Source: Fimimonas sp963619835 (GTDB lineage: Bacteria > Bacillota > Clostridia > Christensenellales > CAG-314). From it: DNA of 56,448 nucleotides. Shown one piece after another: positions 17,492 through 25,364 of the stretch; the first letter of the stretch is position 1; each line of letters begins with the position of its first letter. The notes under the pieces are model-generated. The model searched no databases and was not told the DNA's origin. It was given only the letters and a program-made list of their open reading frames with translations. Position numbers and translations under genes: made by a program. The stretch spans positions 1 through 56,448 of the forward strand of contig CAVEYD010000002.1 of the NCBI GenBank assembly GCA_963619835.1, given 5' to 3'.

Positions 17492-17525
17492 AAATAAACG
17501 GCATGCAAAAGTGCATACCGTTTTT
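17492..17525 (-). terminator. Terminator of the transketolase gene
   Basis: ACGGTATGCA and TGCATGCCGT form a ten-pair stem with a CTTT loop on the minus strand, followed by TTTATTTTG. Confidence 0.85.
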
Positions 17526-17545
17526 CGTTTTAGTGTTAGATTAAA

Positions 17546-19492
17546 CTATTTTACGTTGTTAATAATGTAATTGCACAAAGAATCGACATCAAATCCGTAA
17601 GCCTTTAGAAGTACGGATGCCGGAGCACTTGCACCGAAACGATTGATTCCGTAAACATGTGCTGCATACTTGTACCAGATTGCGTCACTGCTCATTTCAA
17701 TAGCAATCGTTTTGTTGCGATTAGACAAAACTTTTGATTTATACGAAGCTGATTGACGTTCAAAATCGGCAATGTTGGGCATGGAAACTACTCTTACGCC
17801 CTTTCCTTGCTGTTCAAGTTTAGCTGCAACATCCATTGCAAGATTGACTTCCGACCCGCTTGCAACAAGAGTCAAATCATTTTTGCCGTTTTCGTGCTTT
17901 AGAATGTATCCGCCCTTGGCAACTTGACTTTCGGAATGATCTTCCACACGCAAGTTTTGACGAGTTAGAATAATTACACTCGGCGTTTTTGTTGAAGCTA
18001 TTGCTTGTTTGAAGCATTCAACAACTTCGTAAGCATCTGCCGGACGATAAACATTTAGATTGGGCATTACTCTTAAACCGGCAATTTGTTCGATGGGTTG
18101 GTGCGTAGGTCCGTCTTCACCGACAGCGATACTATCGTGAGTAAAGATGAAAATAGACGGTGTTTCCATGAGTGCAGCCAAACGTATAGATGCCTTCATG
18201 TAGTCGCTAAACACGAAAAATGCTCCGGAAAATGCACGAACTCCCCCATGAATATTCAATCCGTTGATGATAGCACCCATGGCGTGCTCTCTTACACCAA
18301 AGCAAATATTGCGACCAAGTGGATTTTCCGGAGTGAAATCTCCGTCTGCACCCTTGGCCTTAGTAGATTTTGTTAAGTCAGCCGATCCCCCGATAAAGGT
18401 TGGATTAAGGGCAGAAAACTCCTTGATTACTTGTCCGATTGTGTTACGTGTAGCATCGCTGTGTCCTACAGGATAAGAAAGTGTTAAGTTTGTGTTTAAT
18501 TCTCCCTTTACTGCCTTGTCAAACTCTGCCGCTTCGGTAGGATATTGAGCTTTGTATGCTTTGTAAAGTTTTTTCCACTTGGAATAAGCACGTTTGCCGT
18601 TTTTGTTTGTTGTTTGTTCAAAATAATTGTATGCTTCTTGCGGAACTTCAAACGGAGGATAATTCCAACCCAAATTTTTGCGAAGGGCAACCGTCTTTTC
18701 TTCTCCGAGAGGAGCTCCGTGGCTGTCGCACAAACCTGCAAGAGGACTGCCGAATCCTATTACCGTTTTAACTTCGATAAGTGAGGGCTTTTGACCATTT
18801 TTCTTGGCAAGTTTAATTGCCTTGTCAATTGCCTTGGCATCATTGCCGTCCTTTACCAAGTAATAGTTAAAGCCTAATGCTTCATACTTCTTTTTGATAT
18901 CTTCGGTATAGCTTGCATTTGTCGGTCCATCAAGTTGCACGTCGTTGCTGTCGTACAACAAAATAAGCTTGTTAAGTTTGTGATGCCCGGCAAGAGAAAT
19001 TGCTTCTTGAGCAACACCTTCTTGCAAGTCTCCGTCGCCGCACATAACGTAAGTGTAGTGATCAACAAGAGGATAGCCTTCCTTGTTAAATTTTGCCGAC
19101 AAAAAGCGTTCCGCCATGGCAAAACCAACTCCCATTGCAATACCTTGTCCAAGTGGGCCGGTTGAAGCATCAATGCCGTTTACAACTCCTATTTCGGGGT
19201 GACCTGTTGTTTTGCTGCCAAGTTGTCTAAGCGATTTCAAGTCATCCATACTTACGCCAAAATTAGCAAGGTGAAGCATAGCGTAAAGCATTGGCACGCC
19301 ATGTCCCCCGGACAAAATAAATCTATCACGATTTATCCAGTCAAGATGATTTTTGTCTACCTTAATATGATTTGCGTACAAATCTACAAGAATCGGTGCT
19401 GCTCCCAAACAAATTCCCGGGTGGCCGCTTTTGGCTTTGTTGATAGCATCTACCGCTAACATTCTTACCGCATTGATAGCTGTTTGTTCCAT
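17546..19492 (-). CDS. tkt: Transketolase
   Basis: A 648-residue full-length thiamine-diphosphate enzyme of the non-oxidative pentose phosphate pathway. The TPP motif GDGDLQEGVAQEA near residue 150 and the neighbouring DSNDVQLDG are typical, as are NRDRFILSGGHG, the second-domain REHAMG and the HDSIAVGEDGPTHQP motif that contacts donor substrate. It is a single full-length protein rather than the split form common in Clostridia. The SD GGAG precedes the ATG. The leader contains a strong 15-pair hairpin. Confidence 0.98.
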   Translation of the reverse strand: MEQTAINAVRMLAVDAINKAKSGHPGICLGAAPILVDLYANHIKVDKNHLDWINRDRFILSGGHGVPMLYAMLHLANFGVSMDDLKSLRQLGSKTTGHPEIGVVNGIDASTGPLGQGIAMGVGFAMAERFLSAKFNKEGYPLVDHYTYVMCGDGDLQEGVAQEAISLAGHHKLNKLILLYDSNDVQLDGPTNASYTEDIKKKYEALGFNYYLVKDGNDAKAIDKAIKLAKKNGQKPSLIEVKTVIGFGSPLAGLCDSHGAPLGEEKTVALRKNLGWNYPPFEVPQEAYNYFEQTTNKNGKRAYSKWKKLYKAYKAQYPTEAAEFDKAVKGELNTNLTLSYPVGHSDATRNTIGQVIKEFSALNPTFIGGSADLTKSTKAKGADGDFTPENPLGRNICFGVREHAMGAIINGLNIHGGVRAFSGAFFVFSDYMKASIRLAALMETPSIFIFTHDSIAVGEDGPTHQPIEQIAGLRVMPNLNVYRPADAYEVVECFKQAIASTKTPSVIILTRQNLRVEDHSESQVAKGGYILKHENGKNDLTLVASGSEVNLAMDVAAKLEQQGKGVRVVSMPNIADFERQSASYKSKVLSNRNKTIAIEMSSDAIWYKYAAHVYGINRFGASAPASVLLKAYGFDVDSLCNYIINNVK

Positions 19493-19524
19493 GGTTGGAT
19501 CTCCTTTTGATAAGTCTTTGTTAC

Positions 19525-19559
19525 AATCAAGGGGTGTTTTTATTAAACACTCCCTGATT
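19525..19559 (-). promoter_or_regulatory. Leader hairpin of the transketolase mRNA
   Basis: AATCAGGGAGTGTTT pairs with AAACACCCCTTGATT (one A-C mismatch) around a short loop, about 30 nt before the start codon. No T-run follows, so it looks like a stabiliser or regulatory leader, not a terminator. Confidence 0.55.
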
Positions 19560-19574
19560 CGTATGCTTTATTTA

Positions 19575-19603
19575 ATGATATACTTTTTCTGTTAAAAAGA
19601 CAA
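19575..19603 (-). promoter_or_regulatory. Promoter of the transketolase gene
   Basis: -35 TTGTCT, 17-nt spacer, -10 TATCAT. Confidence 0.7.
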
Positions 19604-19640
19604 TAATAAAAGAATAAAAATTTTTTGTATAAATTGAAAA

Positions 19641-20267
19641 CTAAAAAATGGAAAGCAATTCTGAAACTTTGTTTATAGAATAAGTGGGCTCGGAATTGGC
19701 GTCCGTTTGCTGTGTGGCGCAAATGCCTTGCAAAACTCTAACCGTTTGCATGCCGAGTTTTTTTGCGGGAACAATGTCGTTGTCAACACGATCGCCAACC
19801 ATTACGGCTTCGCTTGCGTTACAATTTGCACGAGATAATGCTAAAAGAAAAATCTTTTCATTGGGCTTTACAACTCCGCAATCGTGAGAAGATACAACCA
19901 CATCAAAATACTGAAAAATACCCAATTTTTTTAATCTGCCGTCTAAATTTTCCGGCTGATTCGCAATAACTCCCAACTTGTACCCTTTGTTTTTTAGTGC
20001 AACTAATGTGCTTTCGGCATCGTCAAACAACACTTCCGTTTCGCCTTGGTACTTAGCCATATCACTCAATCCTAAAATTTTTGCCGTTGTGGGCGCAATG
20101 GGAATACTTTTCTTCGCGCAGTCCATAACAATTGCTTTTACGTCGTCCGGCGTGACATTTTTGCCGATTTTGTTTGCCATTTCTGCAGTTTCGCGATAGC
20201 GACGTTCCCACATTGCCGTTTCATCAATAAGTGTGTAGCCTATATCAAAAAAGAGCCACTTTGCCAT
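19641..20267 (-). CDS. HAD superfamily hydrolase
   Basis: A 208-residue cytosolic phosphatase-like protein. Motif I is WLFFDIGYTLID, where the second aspartate of DxDxT is Gly; this D-x-G-x-T variant occurs in several HAD branches. The other motifs are seen: the LGVIANQ region (motif II), KPNEKIF (motif III Lys) and MVGDRVDNDIVPAKKLGMQTVRV (motif IV). The cap is a helical C1 type. The substrate cannot be predicted. It has its own promoter and a 130-nt structured leader that can sequester its ribosome-binding site. Confidence 0.88.
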   Translation of the reverse strand: MAKWLFFDIGYTLIDETAMWERRYRETAEMANKIGKNVTPDDVKAIVMDCAKKSIPIAPTTAKILGLSDMAKYQGETEVLFDDAESTLVALKNKGYKLGVIANQPENLDGRLKKLGIFQYFDVVVSSHDCGVVKPNEKIFLLALSRANCNASEAVMVGDRVDNDIVPAKKLGMQTVRVLQGICATQQTDANSEPTYSINKVSELLSIF

Positions 20268-20270
20268 ATT

Positions 20271-20397
20271 TAGTTACCCCCGTTTAATAAATAGTTAGGG
20301 GGAATTGGACTTTTGCTAATTAAAAATGCGAAAACACCTTACATTTCAACAAAAGTCCCCGCCCTCCATGAGTTAGAAAAAAATTATTTTTTTAACC
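20271..20397 (-). promoter_or_regulatory. Structured 5' leader of the HAD hydrolase gene (candidate riboregulator)
   Basis: The transcript from the promoter at 20404-20433 starts with about 130 untranslated nt. On the minus strand GGACTTTTG (20355-20363) pairs with CAAAAGTCC (20307-20315). Just downstream CCCCC (20298-20302) can pair with GGGGG (20277-20281), which is the SD of the hydrolase. The same CCCCC could instead extend the upstream stem by pairing with the GGGG beside GGACTTTTG, giving two exclusive folds. I recognise no known riboswitch class. Confidence 0.5.
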
Positions 20398-20403
20398 AAA
20401 TTT

Positions 20404-20433
20404 ATTATACCACTATGATAAAAATTTTATCAA
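20404..20433 (-). promoter_or_regulatory. Promoter of the HAD hydrolase gene
   Basis: -35 TTGATA, 18-nt spacer, perfect -10 TATAAT. Confidence 0.8.
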
Positions 20434-20549
20434 ACAAAAAAACAACATAAAATCGCAAATGAAAAATAAAAGTTAAAATTTCAGTTATTATAAATTTTTT
20501 CTATGATATTATGCTGAGAACTTACAACAAAAAATTTGAGCAACAACAA

Positions 20550-20584
20550 AAAAGATGCTTTGCTATTTGCAAGGCATCTTTCGA
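20550..20584 (-). terminator. Terminator of the endonuclease/lipoprotein operon
   Basis: AAAGATGC-CTTGC pairs with GCAAA-GCATCTTT on the minus strand, followed by TTTTTT. Confidence 0.85.
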
Positions 20585-20651
20585 TTTTTTGATTTTTAAA
20601 ACAAGTTAGAATTCGTTTTAATTAGAAAAATCTTAGACTTTTCTATTACTT

Positions 20652-21278
20652 TTACTTAGTAAACTTGTAGGTTATTTTAACAACGGCATCGCTATCATCC
20701 ACGTAGTCTAAAACAATACTGCTTAATGCTTCGTCAACAACAACTATTGTGGCGGTCATGTTGTGCCCGTCAAAAGAAGATTGTCCCAAAAACAATGCGG
20801 CATTTTTAACTTCTGCCACTATTTGAGTGCTGTTTTCCAAATTGGTGATAACGGTTTTTCCAAAATAATCTTTGTTGAAGGTCATTCCGCTTCCAAGTGT
20901 TTGCGAATACGAACCTTCGATATCAGCTATTTTATTTTCACCTGTGTGGTTGGAAATACTTCCTCCGCTTACGTAAAACTCGCCGGTGTAAGTTGTTACT
21001 TCGCTTACAGCCACTGTGCTGTTTTCGTCAAACAAAGAAAGTTGCTCTACAATGTAGTTAACTTTAGTTGTTTTGTCGTCCGTCTTTTCCGCCACAAAAA
21101 CACTTGTAAGCTTTTGTCCGTCAAGCTTTGTTTCGATTGTCGTAGTTGTTTGTGTGTATTTGATTTTTTGAAGCGAGCTTAGCAGTTGTGCCGTTTCGTC
21201 CGACATAAAATTGCAACCGCAAAACAGTACGGAGGACACAACAATTAACAAACATAATGCAAATATTTTCTTTTTCAT
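20652..21278 (-). CDS. Predicted lipoprotein downstream of secreted endonuclease
   Basis: A 208-residue protein with signal MKKKIFALCLLIVVSSVLF and a weak lipobox ending at Cys22 (FCGC). The mature domain is threonine-rich and beta-strand-like, with alternating patterns such as KYTQTTTTIETKLDGQKLTS and ATIVVVDEALSSIVLDYVDD. I cannot assign a family. It starts 12 nt after the stop of the endonuclease I gene and precedes the operon terminator, so it is probably surface exposed and works with, or chaperones, the nuclease. This role is inference. Confidence 0.75.
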   Translation of the reverse strand: MKKKIFALCLLIVVSSVLFCGCNFMSDETAQLLSSLQKIKYTQTTTTIETKLDGQKLTSVFVAEKTDDKTTKVNYIVEQLSLFDENSTVAVSEVTTYTGEFYVSGGSISNHTGENKIADIEGSYSQTLGSGMTFNKDYFGKTVITNLENSTQIVAEVKNAALFLGQSSFDGHNMTATIVVVDEALSSIVLDYVDDSDAVVKITYKFTK

Positions 21279-21290
21279 TGTGCCATCCCC

Positions 21291-23789
21291 CTATTTTACA
21301 AGTAATTTTTTAAATATGTAAGCAAGCGCCGCAAAACCGGACAATGTCGTAAATGTGGCAAATGCAGTTGAGCAAGCTTTTAGGTGTGCATTGTTTGCCG
21401 TTGTTGCCTTTTGATTGTAGTTAGACATTTGTTGTTTTAACTTTGCATATTCGGCACTGTAGTTTTGTCTTTCGTCAGCTGACATTGCATCATAGCAATT
21501 TAACGCTTTTACAATTTTTTGATAACGATCGTGATTGTCACTTGCACTATCAATTGCCGCAACCATCTTAGTAAAGCTTGTTGGATCGGCAGCCGTTTCA
21601 ACATATCCGCATTTGGAACAAGTGTGCGCTTTGCCTTCTGCAGTTGTTGTCCACTCTCCAAAAGTGTGATTGCAAACGTTTGCCGAAACAACTACTGCAA
21701 CCGAGGCCGATGCCGTTCCGCATGTGGCAGTGATTGTTGCCGTGCCATTGCCCACAGCCGTTATTGTGCCGTTTGAAACGGTGGCAACATTACTATCGGA
21801 AGAAATCCAAGTCACTTCTCCACTTGCCGTAGCAGTGATTGTTTTTGTTTCGCCTACAGACAAGCTTGCAGAAATTGCATCGAGGCGAATGCTGTCAACG
21901 TCGGTTTTTGTGTCCGTTCCGCCATAGGTAATTGTGATGGAATCAAGGTATGCAACTTTTACGTCTTTATAGCAAATTGCAAAAAATGTAGGATTGCCTT
22001 CTATTGCCCATGTGGTAGTGTCTTCACTCAGAGTCTTTTCGCCTTGACTTGTTCCGCTTGTGGGATAGGGTAACGACGTTGCATCATAAGGTGTGTTATT
22101 TGTTATTATTTCCCAATTCTTGCCTTCGGCGCCCTCTATTGAAATAGATTGTATACCGCCCGGAATTGCAGTTGTGTTGTACAGATAGCAGTAATCTTTG
22201 CTATTGTTGAACTGTAGGCGTTCTTTGTTGCCCGGATAGATATAAGCCTGTCCGCTTACTCCACTACTTGTCCAATTTGTCCAGGCATAAGCACCGCTTC
22301 CGCTAAACGAGCTACTTGTTATTGTAATCGAATTTGCTCCTTCCTGGGCATATTCTACGGAAATACCGTTTATTGCCGAGCTGTCAACTCCCTTGTAACG
22401 ACAAATTACGGAAGTCGTACCTTGCGACAAACCTTCCATGCCCGTTGTGGAATCAAGCCAAGTGCAGGCAGAGTTGTCAACCGTGGCGACAGTGCCATCG
22501 TCATAAGTAACGGTGACTGTTAGTCCGTTGGGACTAAACTTACTGCCGACAGTGTAACTTGTTTGAATTGGCGTTCCGTCTACGCTTATAAACGAAACTT
22601 CTTTTGCTTTAGTTACTGTGATACTTATTTTTGCAGAAATTGTGTTGTCTACCGTGCTTGTTGCCGTAATTACAGCCGTTCCTTGACTAACTGCCGTAAT
22701 TGTTCCGTTTGCAACGGTTGCAACAGAATTGTTGGATGAAGTCCAAGTTACATTTCTGTTTGCATTAGACGGGGTTGCCACCAACGAGATTTTTGCAGTT
22801 GTTCCACTTTCGAGAGTGTTAGAAGAAAGAGAAAGAGCTAAACTTGTTGGCGTTTCCGTTCCTCCCAAATTGCCGTAAGTGTCGTTTGCTACTGTAAGCG
22901 CTTGTACTTCACTTGCCATTGTGCTTGCATTGTTGTTAAAGTAGTCACCGGCTTGACTGTAAATGTAGTAAGCATATTCCGGATGGTCGATAAACGGATT
23001 GCGATTGCCTTGAATAGCATATACGGCTTCGTTACGAAGCTTTTCTTCTTCTGTGGGAGGTTCTTCAAGGTGCCATTTGTAAAGCGTTTTGAAGTCGCCT
23101 ATTGTGTTTGTTTTTCCGCTACCATCCACAAACTGCAAGTGAGTTTTGCTATGCTCACCCCAACGAGTTTGGACATACATAAGTATACGTGCGGTTGCTC
23201 CGCGATAGCCCACTCCGGGATAGAAAAAACTGCCTGCTTTGTAGCACAAATTTTCGTATTTAGTAGCTCCACCCTGTTTAACTATGTTGCTTTCGGTTTG
23301 AGCAACTTCGCCAAAGCTTAAACTTCCGCGAGTGCTGTTGAGCTGTTGATCGCACGGACGAAGGTGATGAGCATCGCTTCCGCATTCGCTCGATGCCGAA
23401 AATGCCGCTCCACCGTCTTTAGGCCAAACGTGTTCGCGGTTGGCTCCGTAGCTTGAATAACTGCTAACAACGGTGCCTGTGTAAAACAATTTTATTCCAC
23501 TGCCATTGGGATTTTTGTCGGTTGTGGCATAAATTGATTTTAAGCCGTCGTAAGATGTGTACTTTTTGTGAGTATCTGTGATAAGCTTGTCAAGCGCATC
23601 CCTAAAAGCTTCTCCACGAAGCGAAGTGTCCAAACTGTCGTAGTAGGTGCCTGTGTAAGACGATGTCCATTCTTCTGCTACGGCAATGGCGTTTGATGTT
23701 GCGACAGCACCCGTAAATAGCGATAAGATTGCTGTAAACAGCATTAACACCGCTAATGCAACAGATAACCTTGTGTTTCTCTTGCCCAT
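21291..23789 (-). CDS. Secreted endonuclease I family nuclease with Ig-like domains
   Basis: An 832-residue extracellular protein. A signal peptide covers residues 1-39. The endonuclease I (EndA/NucM-like) domain at about 45-290 has REHVWPKDGG at 118-127, DAHHLRP at 139-145 and a following N-STRG, the expected metal and catalytic residues. Ig-like Big_2 domains (WTSSNNSVATV-NGTITAV-QGTAVITAT patterns) lie at about 310-400 and 640-720, with a Big_3-like segment (VGSKFSPNGLTVTVTYDDG) between. The end has a helical region and a final hydrophobic segment plus KKLLVK, a membrane or wall anchor. It would degrade DNA outside the cell. It is transcribed with three tiny ORFs upstream and a lipoprotein gene downstream. 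Confidence 0.93.
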   Translation of the reverse strand: MGKRNTRLSVALAVLMLFTAILSLFTGAVATSNAIAVAEEWTSSYTGTYYDSLDTSLRGEAFRDALDKLITDTHKKYTSYDGLKSIYATTDKNPNGSGIKLFYTGTVVSSYSSYGANREHVWPKDGGAAFSASSECGSDAHHLRPCDQQLNSTRGSLSFGEVAQTESNIVKQGGATKYENLCYKAGSFFYPGVGYRGATARILMYVQTRWGEHSKTHLQFVDGSGKTNTIGDFKTLYKWHLEEPPTEEEKLRNEAVYAIQGNRNPFIDHPEYAYYIYSQAGDYFNNNASTMASEVQALTVANDTYGNLGGTETPTSLALSLSSNTLESGTTAKISLVATPSNANRNVTWTSSNNSVATVANGTITAVSQGTAVITATSTVDNTISAKISITVTKAKEVSFISVDGTPIQTSYTVGSKFSPNGLTVTVTYDDGTVATVDNSACTWLDSTTGMEGLSQGTTSVICRYKGVDSSAINGISVEYAQEGANSITITSSSFSGSGAYAWTNWTSSGVSGQAYIYPGNKERLQFNNSKDYCYLYNTTAIPGGIQSISIEGAEGKNWEIITNNTPYDATSLPYPTSGTSQGEKTLSEDTTTWAIEGNPTFFAICYKDVKVAYLDSITITYGGTDTKTDVDSIRLDAISASLSVGETKTITATASGEVTWISSDSNVATVSNGTITAVGNGTATITATCGTASASVAVVVSANVCNHTFGEWTTTAEGKAHTCSKCGYVETAADPTSFTKMVAAIDSASDNHDRYQKIVKALNCYDAMSADERQNYSAEYAKLKQQMSNYNQKATTANNAHLKACSTAFATFTTLSGFAALAYIFKKLLVK

Positions 23790-23830
23790 CTTTTTCCTCT
23801 CTCTTTGGTAAAATTATTTACCACAAAAAA

Positions 23831-23929
23831 TTACTTTAAAAAAACTCCGTTTTTATACATTAAAGCGAAAGCGACTATTAATAGTAAAAGGAAAACGGAT
23901 ATAATAATTGGTTTAATTATTCCTTTCAC
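23831..23929 (-). CDS. Tiny ORF 3: 32-residue hydrophobic peptide
   Basis: A GTG start with GGAAG 5 nt upstream encodes 32 residues: MKGIIKPIIISV, a run of L, I, V and A, then MYKNGVFLK. This is one membrane-spanning segment with positive charges at both ends. It lies 41 bases before the nuclease start in the same transcript. No family is known to me. It could be a small membrane protein or a leader ORF. Confidence 0.55.
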   Translation of the reverse strand: MKGIIKPIIISVFLLLLIVAFALMYKNGVFLK

Positions 23930-23939
23930 AAAAACTTCC

Positions 23940-23993
23940 TTAAAAATTTGCACGGCAAAAATAAATAAAAATTCTAAAAATTGTTGGCAACAT
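23940..23993 (-). CDS. Tiny ORF 2: 17-residue peptide MLPTIFRIFIYFCRANF
   Basis: The ATG overlaps the stop of the preceding tiny ORF as TAATG, so it could be translated by re-initiation. Its stop overlaps the SD region of the next tiny ORF. At 17 residues it may be only a chance reading, but the stop-start geometry is that of coupled genes. Confidence 0.35.
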   Translation of the reverse strand: MLPTIFRIFIYFCRANF

Positions 23994-24082
23994 TACATGC
24001 CTTGCGCATGTATACTGATTAGAAGAATAACACAAATCAATATATAAAGAGTGTCAAAGATCGCTTTTACAATAAATCTCAT
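23993..24082 (-). CDS. Tiny ORF 1: 29-residue hydrophobic peptide
   Basis: An ATG with a perfect GGAGG 8 nt upstream encodes 29 residues: MRFIVKAIFDTLYILICV, then ILLIS and HAQGM. This is a single membrane segment with a basic N-terminus. It is the first reading frame after a good promoter. The strong SD and its position make it the best supported of the three small frames leading the endonuclease operon. Confidence 0.6.
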   Translation of the reverse strand: MRFIVKAIFDTLYILICVILLISIHAQGM

Positions 24083-24149
24083 TTTGTTTACCTCCAAATG
24101 TAATAAAAAATGCGAAATAAATTTGTTGCGACTACCACTGCCACGTTAT

Positions 24150-24178
24150 ATAATACAATATTAGATGAGTTTTGTAAA
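24150..24178 (-). promoter_or_regulatory. Promoter of the tiny-ORF/endonuclease operon
   Basis: -35 TTTACA, 17-nt spacer, -10 TATTAT, about 68 nt before tiny ORF 1. Confidence 0.75.
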
Positions 24179-24300
24179 TATCTATTAAAATTTTGTATCT
24201 TAAAACTTTTTTATTTTTTACCGAGAATAAAAACTTGTGCCTTTTGATTTTGTTCTTTTTCTTTATTTTTTTATTTTCAAAATTAAGGTAGCATTTTGTA

Positions 24301-25029
24301 CTACTTACTAAGCAAGTTTGCAGCATCTTTATCGACAACGACGACACAATTGTTGTGACGTTGCAACACACTTGCCGGGCAACTCGATGAAACTTCGCCC
24401 TTGACCATTGCATAAACGGCTTTTGCCTTGTTGGCTCCGCTTGCCAAAATTAAAATTTGTTTAGATTGCATAATTTCCTTTATGCCCATGGTGATTGCCT
24501 GATGAGGCACTTGGCTAATATCTGCAAACAAACGGGAATTATCTTTAATTGTGCTTTGAGCAAGATTGACAATGTGCGTTGTGCAATCGAACGGCGTGCC
24601 GGGTTCGTTAAAACCAATGTGTCCGTTACTGCCGATGCCTAAAACTTGTACATCTTGGCACTTATTGAAAACTAAATTTGAGTAGCGAGTGCATTCCTCT
24701 TGCAAATTTTGTGCCTTTCCGTTAGGCAAAAACGTGTTGTTTTTGTCAATATCAATGTTTTCAAAAAGATTTTTGTTCATAAAATAAACGTAACTTTGGT
24801 CGCTTTCCGCGCCCAAACCTACATATTCATCGAGATTGACCGACGAAACGTTTTTGAAAGAAATTTTGCCTTGTTTGTTGTAATCGGCAAGAATTTTGTA
24901 CATGCCTATCGGTGTGCTGCCGGTAGCTAAGCCCAAAACGGCATTAGCATTGTTTTTTACCACTTCGGCAACGATATCGGCGCCGACTTTACTCATTTCG
25001 TCATAATTGTCAACAACAATAACTTTCAT
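24301..25029 (-). CDS. nagB: Glucosamine-6-phosphate deaminase
   Basis: A 242-residue enzyme converting glucosamine-6-phosphate to fructose-6-phosphate and ammonia, linking amino sugar breakdown to glycolysis. The phosphate-binding LGLATGSTPIGMY near residue 33, the NLDEYVGL catalytic motif with its Asp-Glu pair and GIGSNGHIGFNEPG are all conserved. The length is that of the short, monofunctional bacterial form. It has its own promoter, and no nagA is adjacent. No clear hairpin terminator follows; the 3' flank is only AT-rich. Confidence 0.97.
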   Translation of the reverse strand: MKVIVVDNYDEMSKVGADIVAEVVKNNANAVLGLATGSTPIGMYKILADYNKQGKISFKNVSSVNLDEYVGLGAESDQSYVYFMNKNLFENIDIDKNNTFLPNGKAQNLQEECTRYSNLVFNKCQDVQVLGIGSNGHIGFNEPGTPFDCTTHIVNLAQSTIKDNSRLFADISQVPHQAITMGIKEIMQSKQILILASGANKAKAVYAMVKGEVSSSCPASVLQRHNNCVVVVDKDAANLLSK

Positions 25030-25098
25030 AAAATTACCCTTCTTTGAAATCTTTGTAGCCTAAAATTCTGTAAAACATCTACATTTTAAACTACCATT

Positions 25099-25128
25099 AT
25101 TATATAACGATAAATGCATTCAAGTCAA
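25099..25128 (-). promoter_or_regulatory. Promoter of nagB
   Basis: -35 TTGACT, 18-nt spacer, -10 TATAAT. Confidence 0.8.
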
Positions 25129-25310
25129 TTGTTAGCCGACAAGTTAGTCGTCCCAAAAATGTAACAATATTACACCAAACGGATTCAACGTAGAAAATCG
25201 CATCAAAAAAATATTTCAAAAAGATAAAATGCAGAAAGCATAACCTCTCGTTTTTTCAAAACGCGTTAAACGTTGTGCTTTTGTAGCTGTTTGTCGCCAC
25301 TTTGCAAAAT
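25129..25310. other. Non-coding spacer between divergent nagB and macrodomain promoters
   Basis: I see no gene or RNA here beyond the two divergent promoters at its edges. Confidence 0.5.
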
Positions 25311-25338
25311 TTTACAAAACAAAAATGTGTGGTATACT
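25311..25338 (+). promoter_or_regulatory. Promoter of the macrodomain gene
   Basis: -35 TTTACA, 16-nt spacer, -10 TATACT, 26 nt before the start codon. Confidence 0.75.
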
Positions 25339-25364
25339 ACTGCAAAAACAAAAGGAAAAAAATT

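Noticed and set aside
17225..17545. T-box riboswitch upstream of leuS
   Set aside because: I looked for the specifier loop, the conserved TGGNACCGCG box and a terminator/antiterminator pair; none is visible in the roughly 105-nt leader.
23805..24047. 80-residue plus-strand frame across the tiny-ORF region
   Set aside because: No SD, no promoter and lysine/asparagine-rich chance composition; the opposite strand has better-supported small ORFs.
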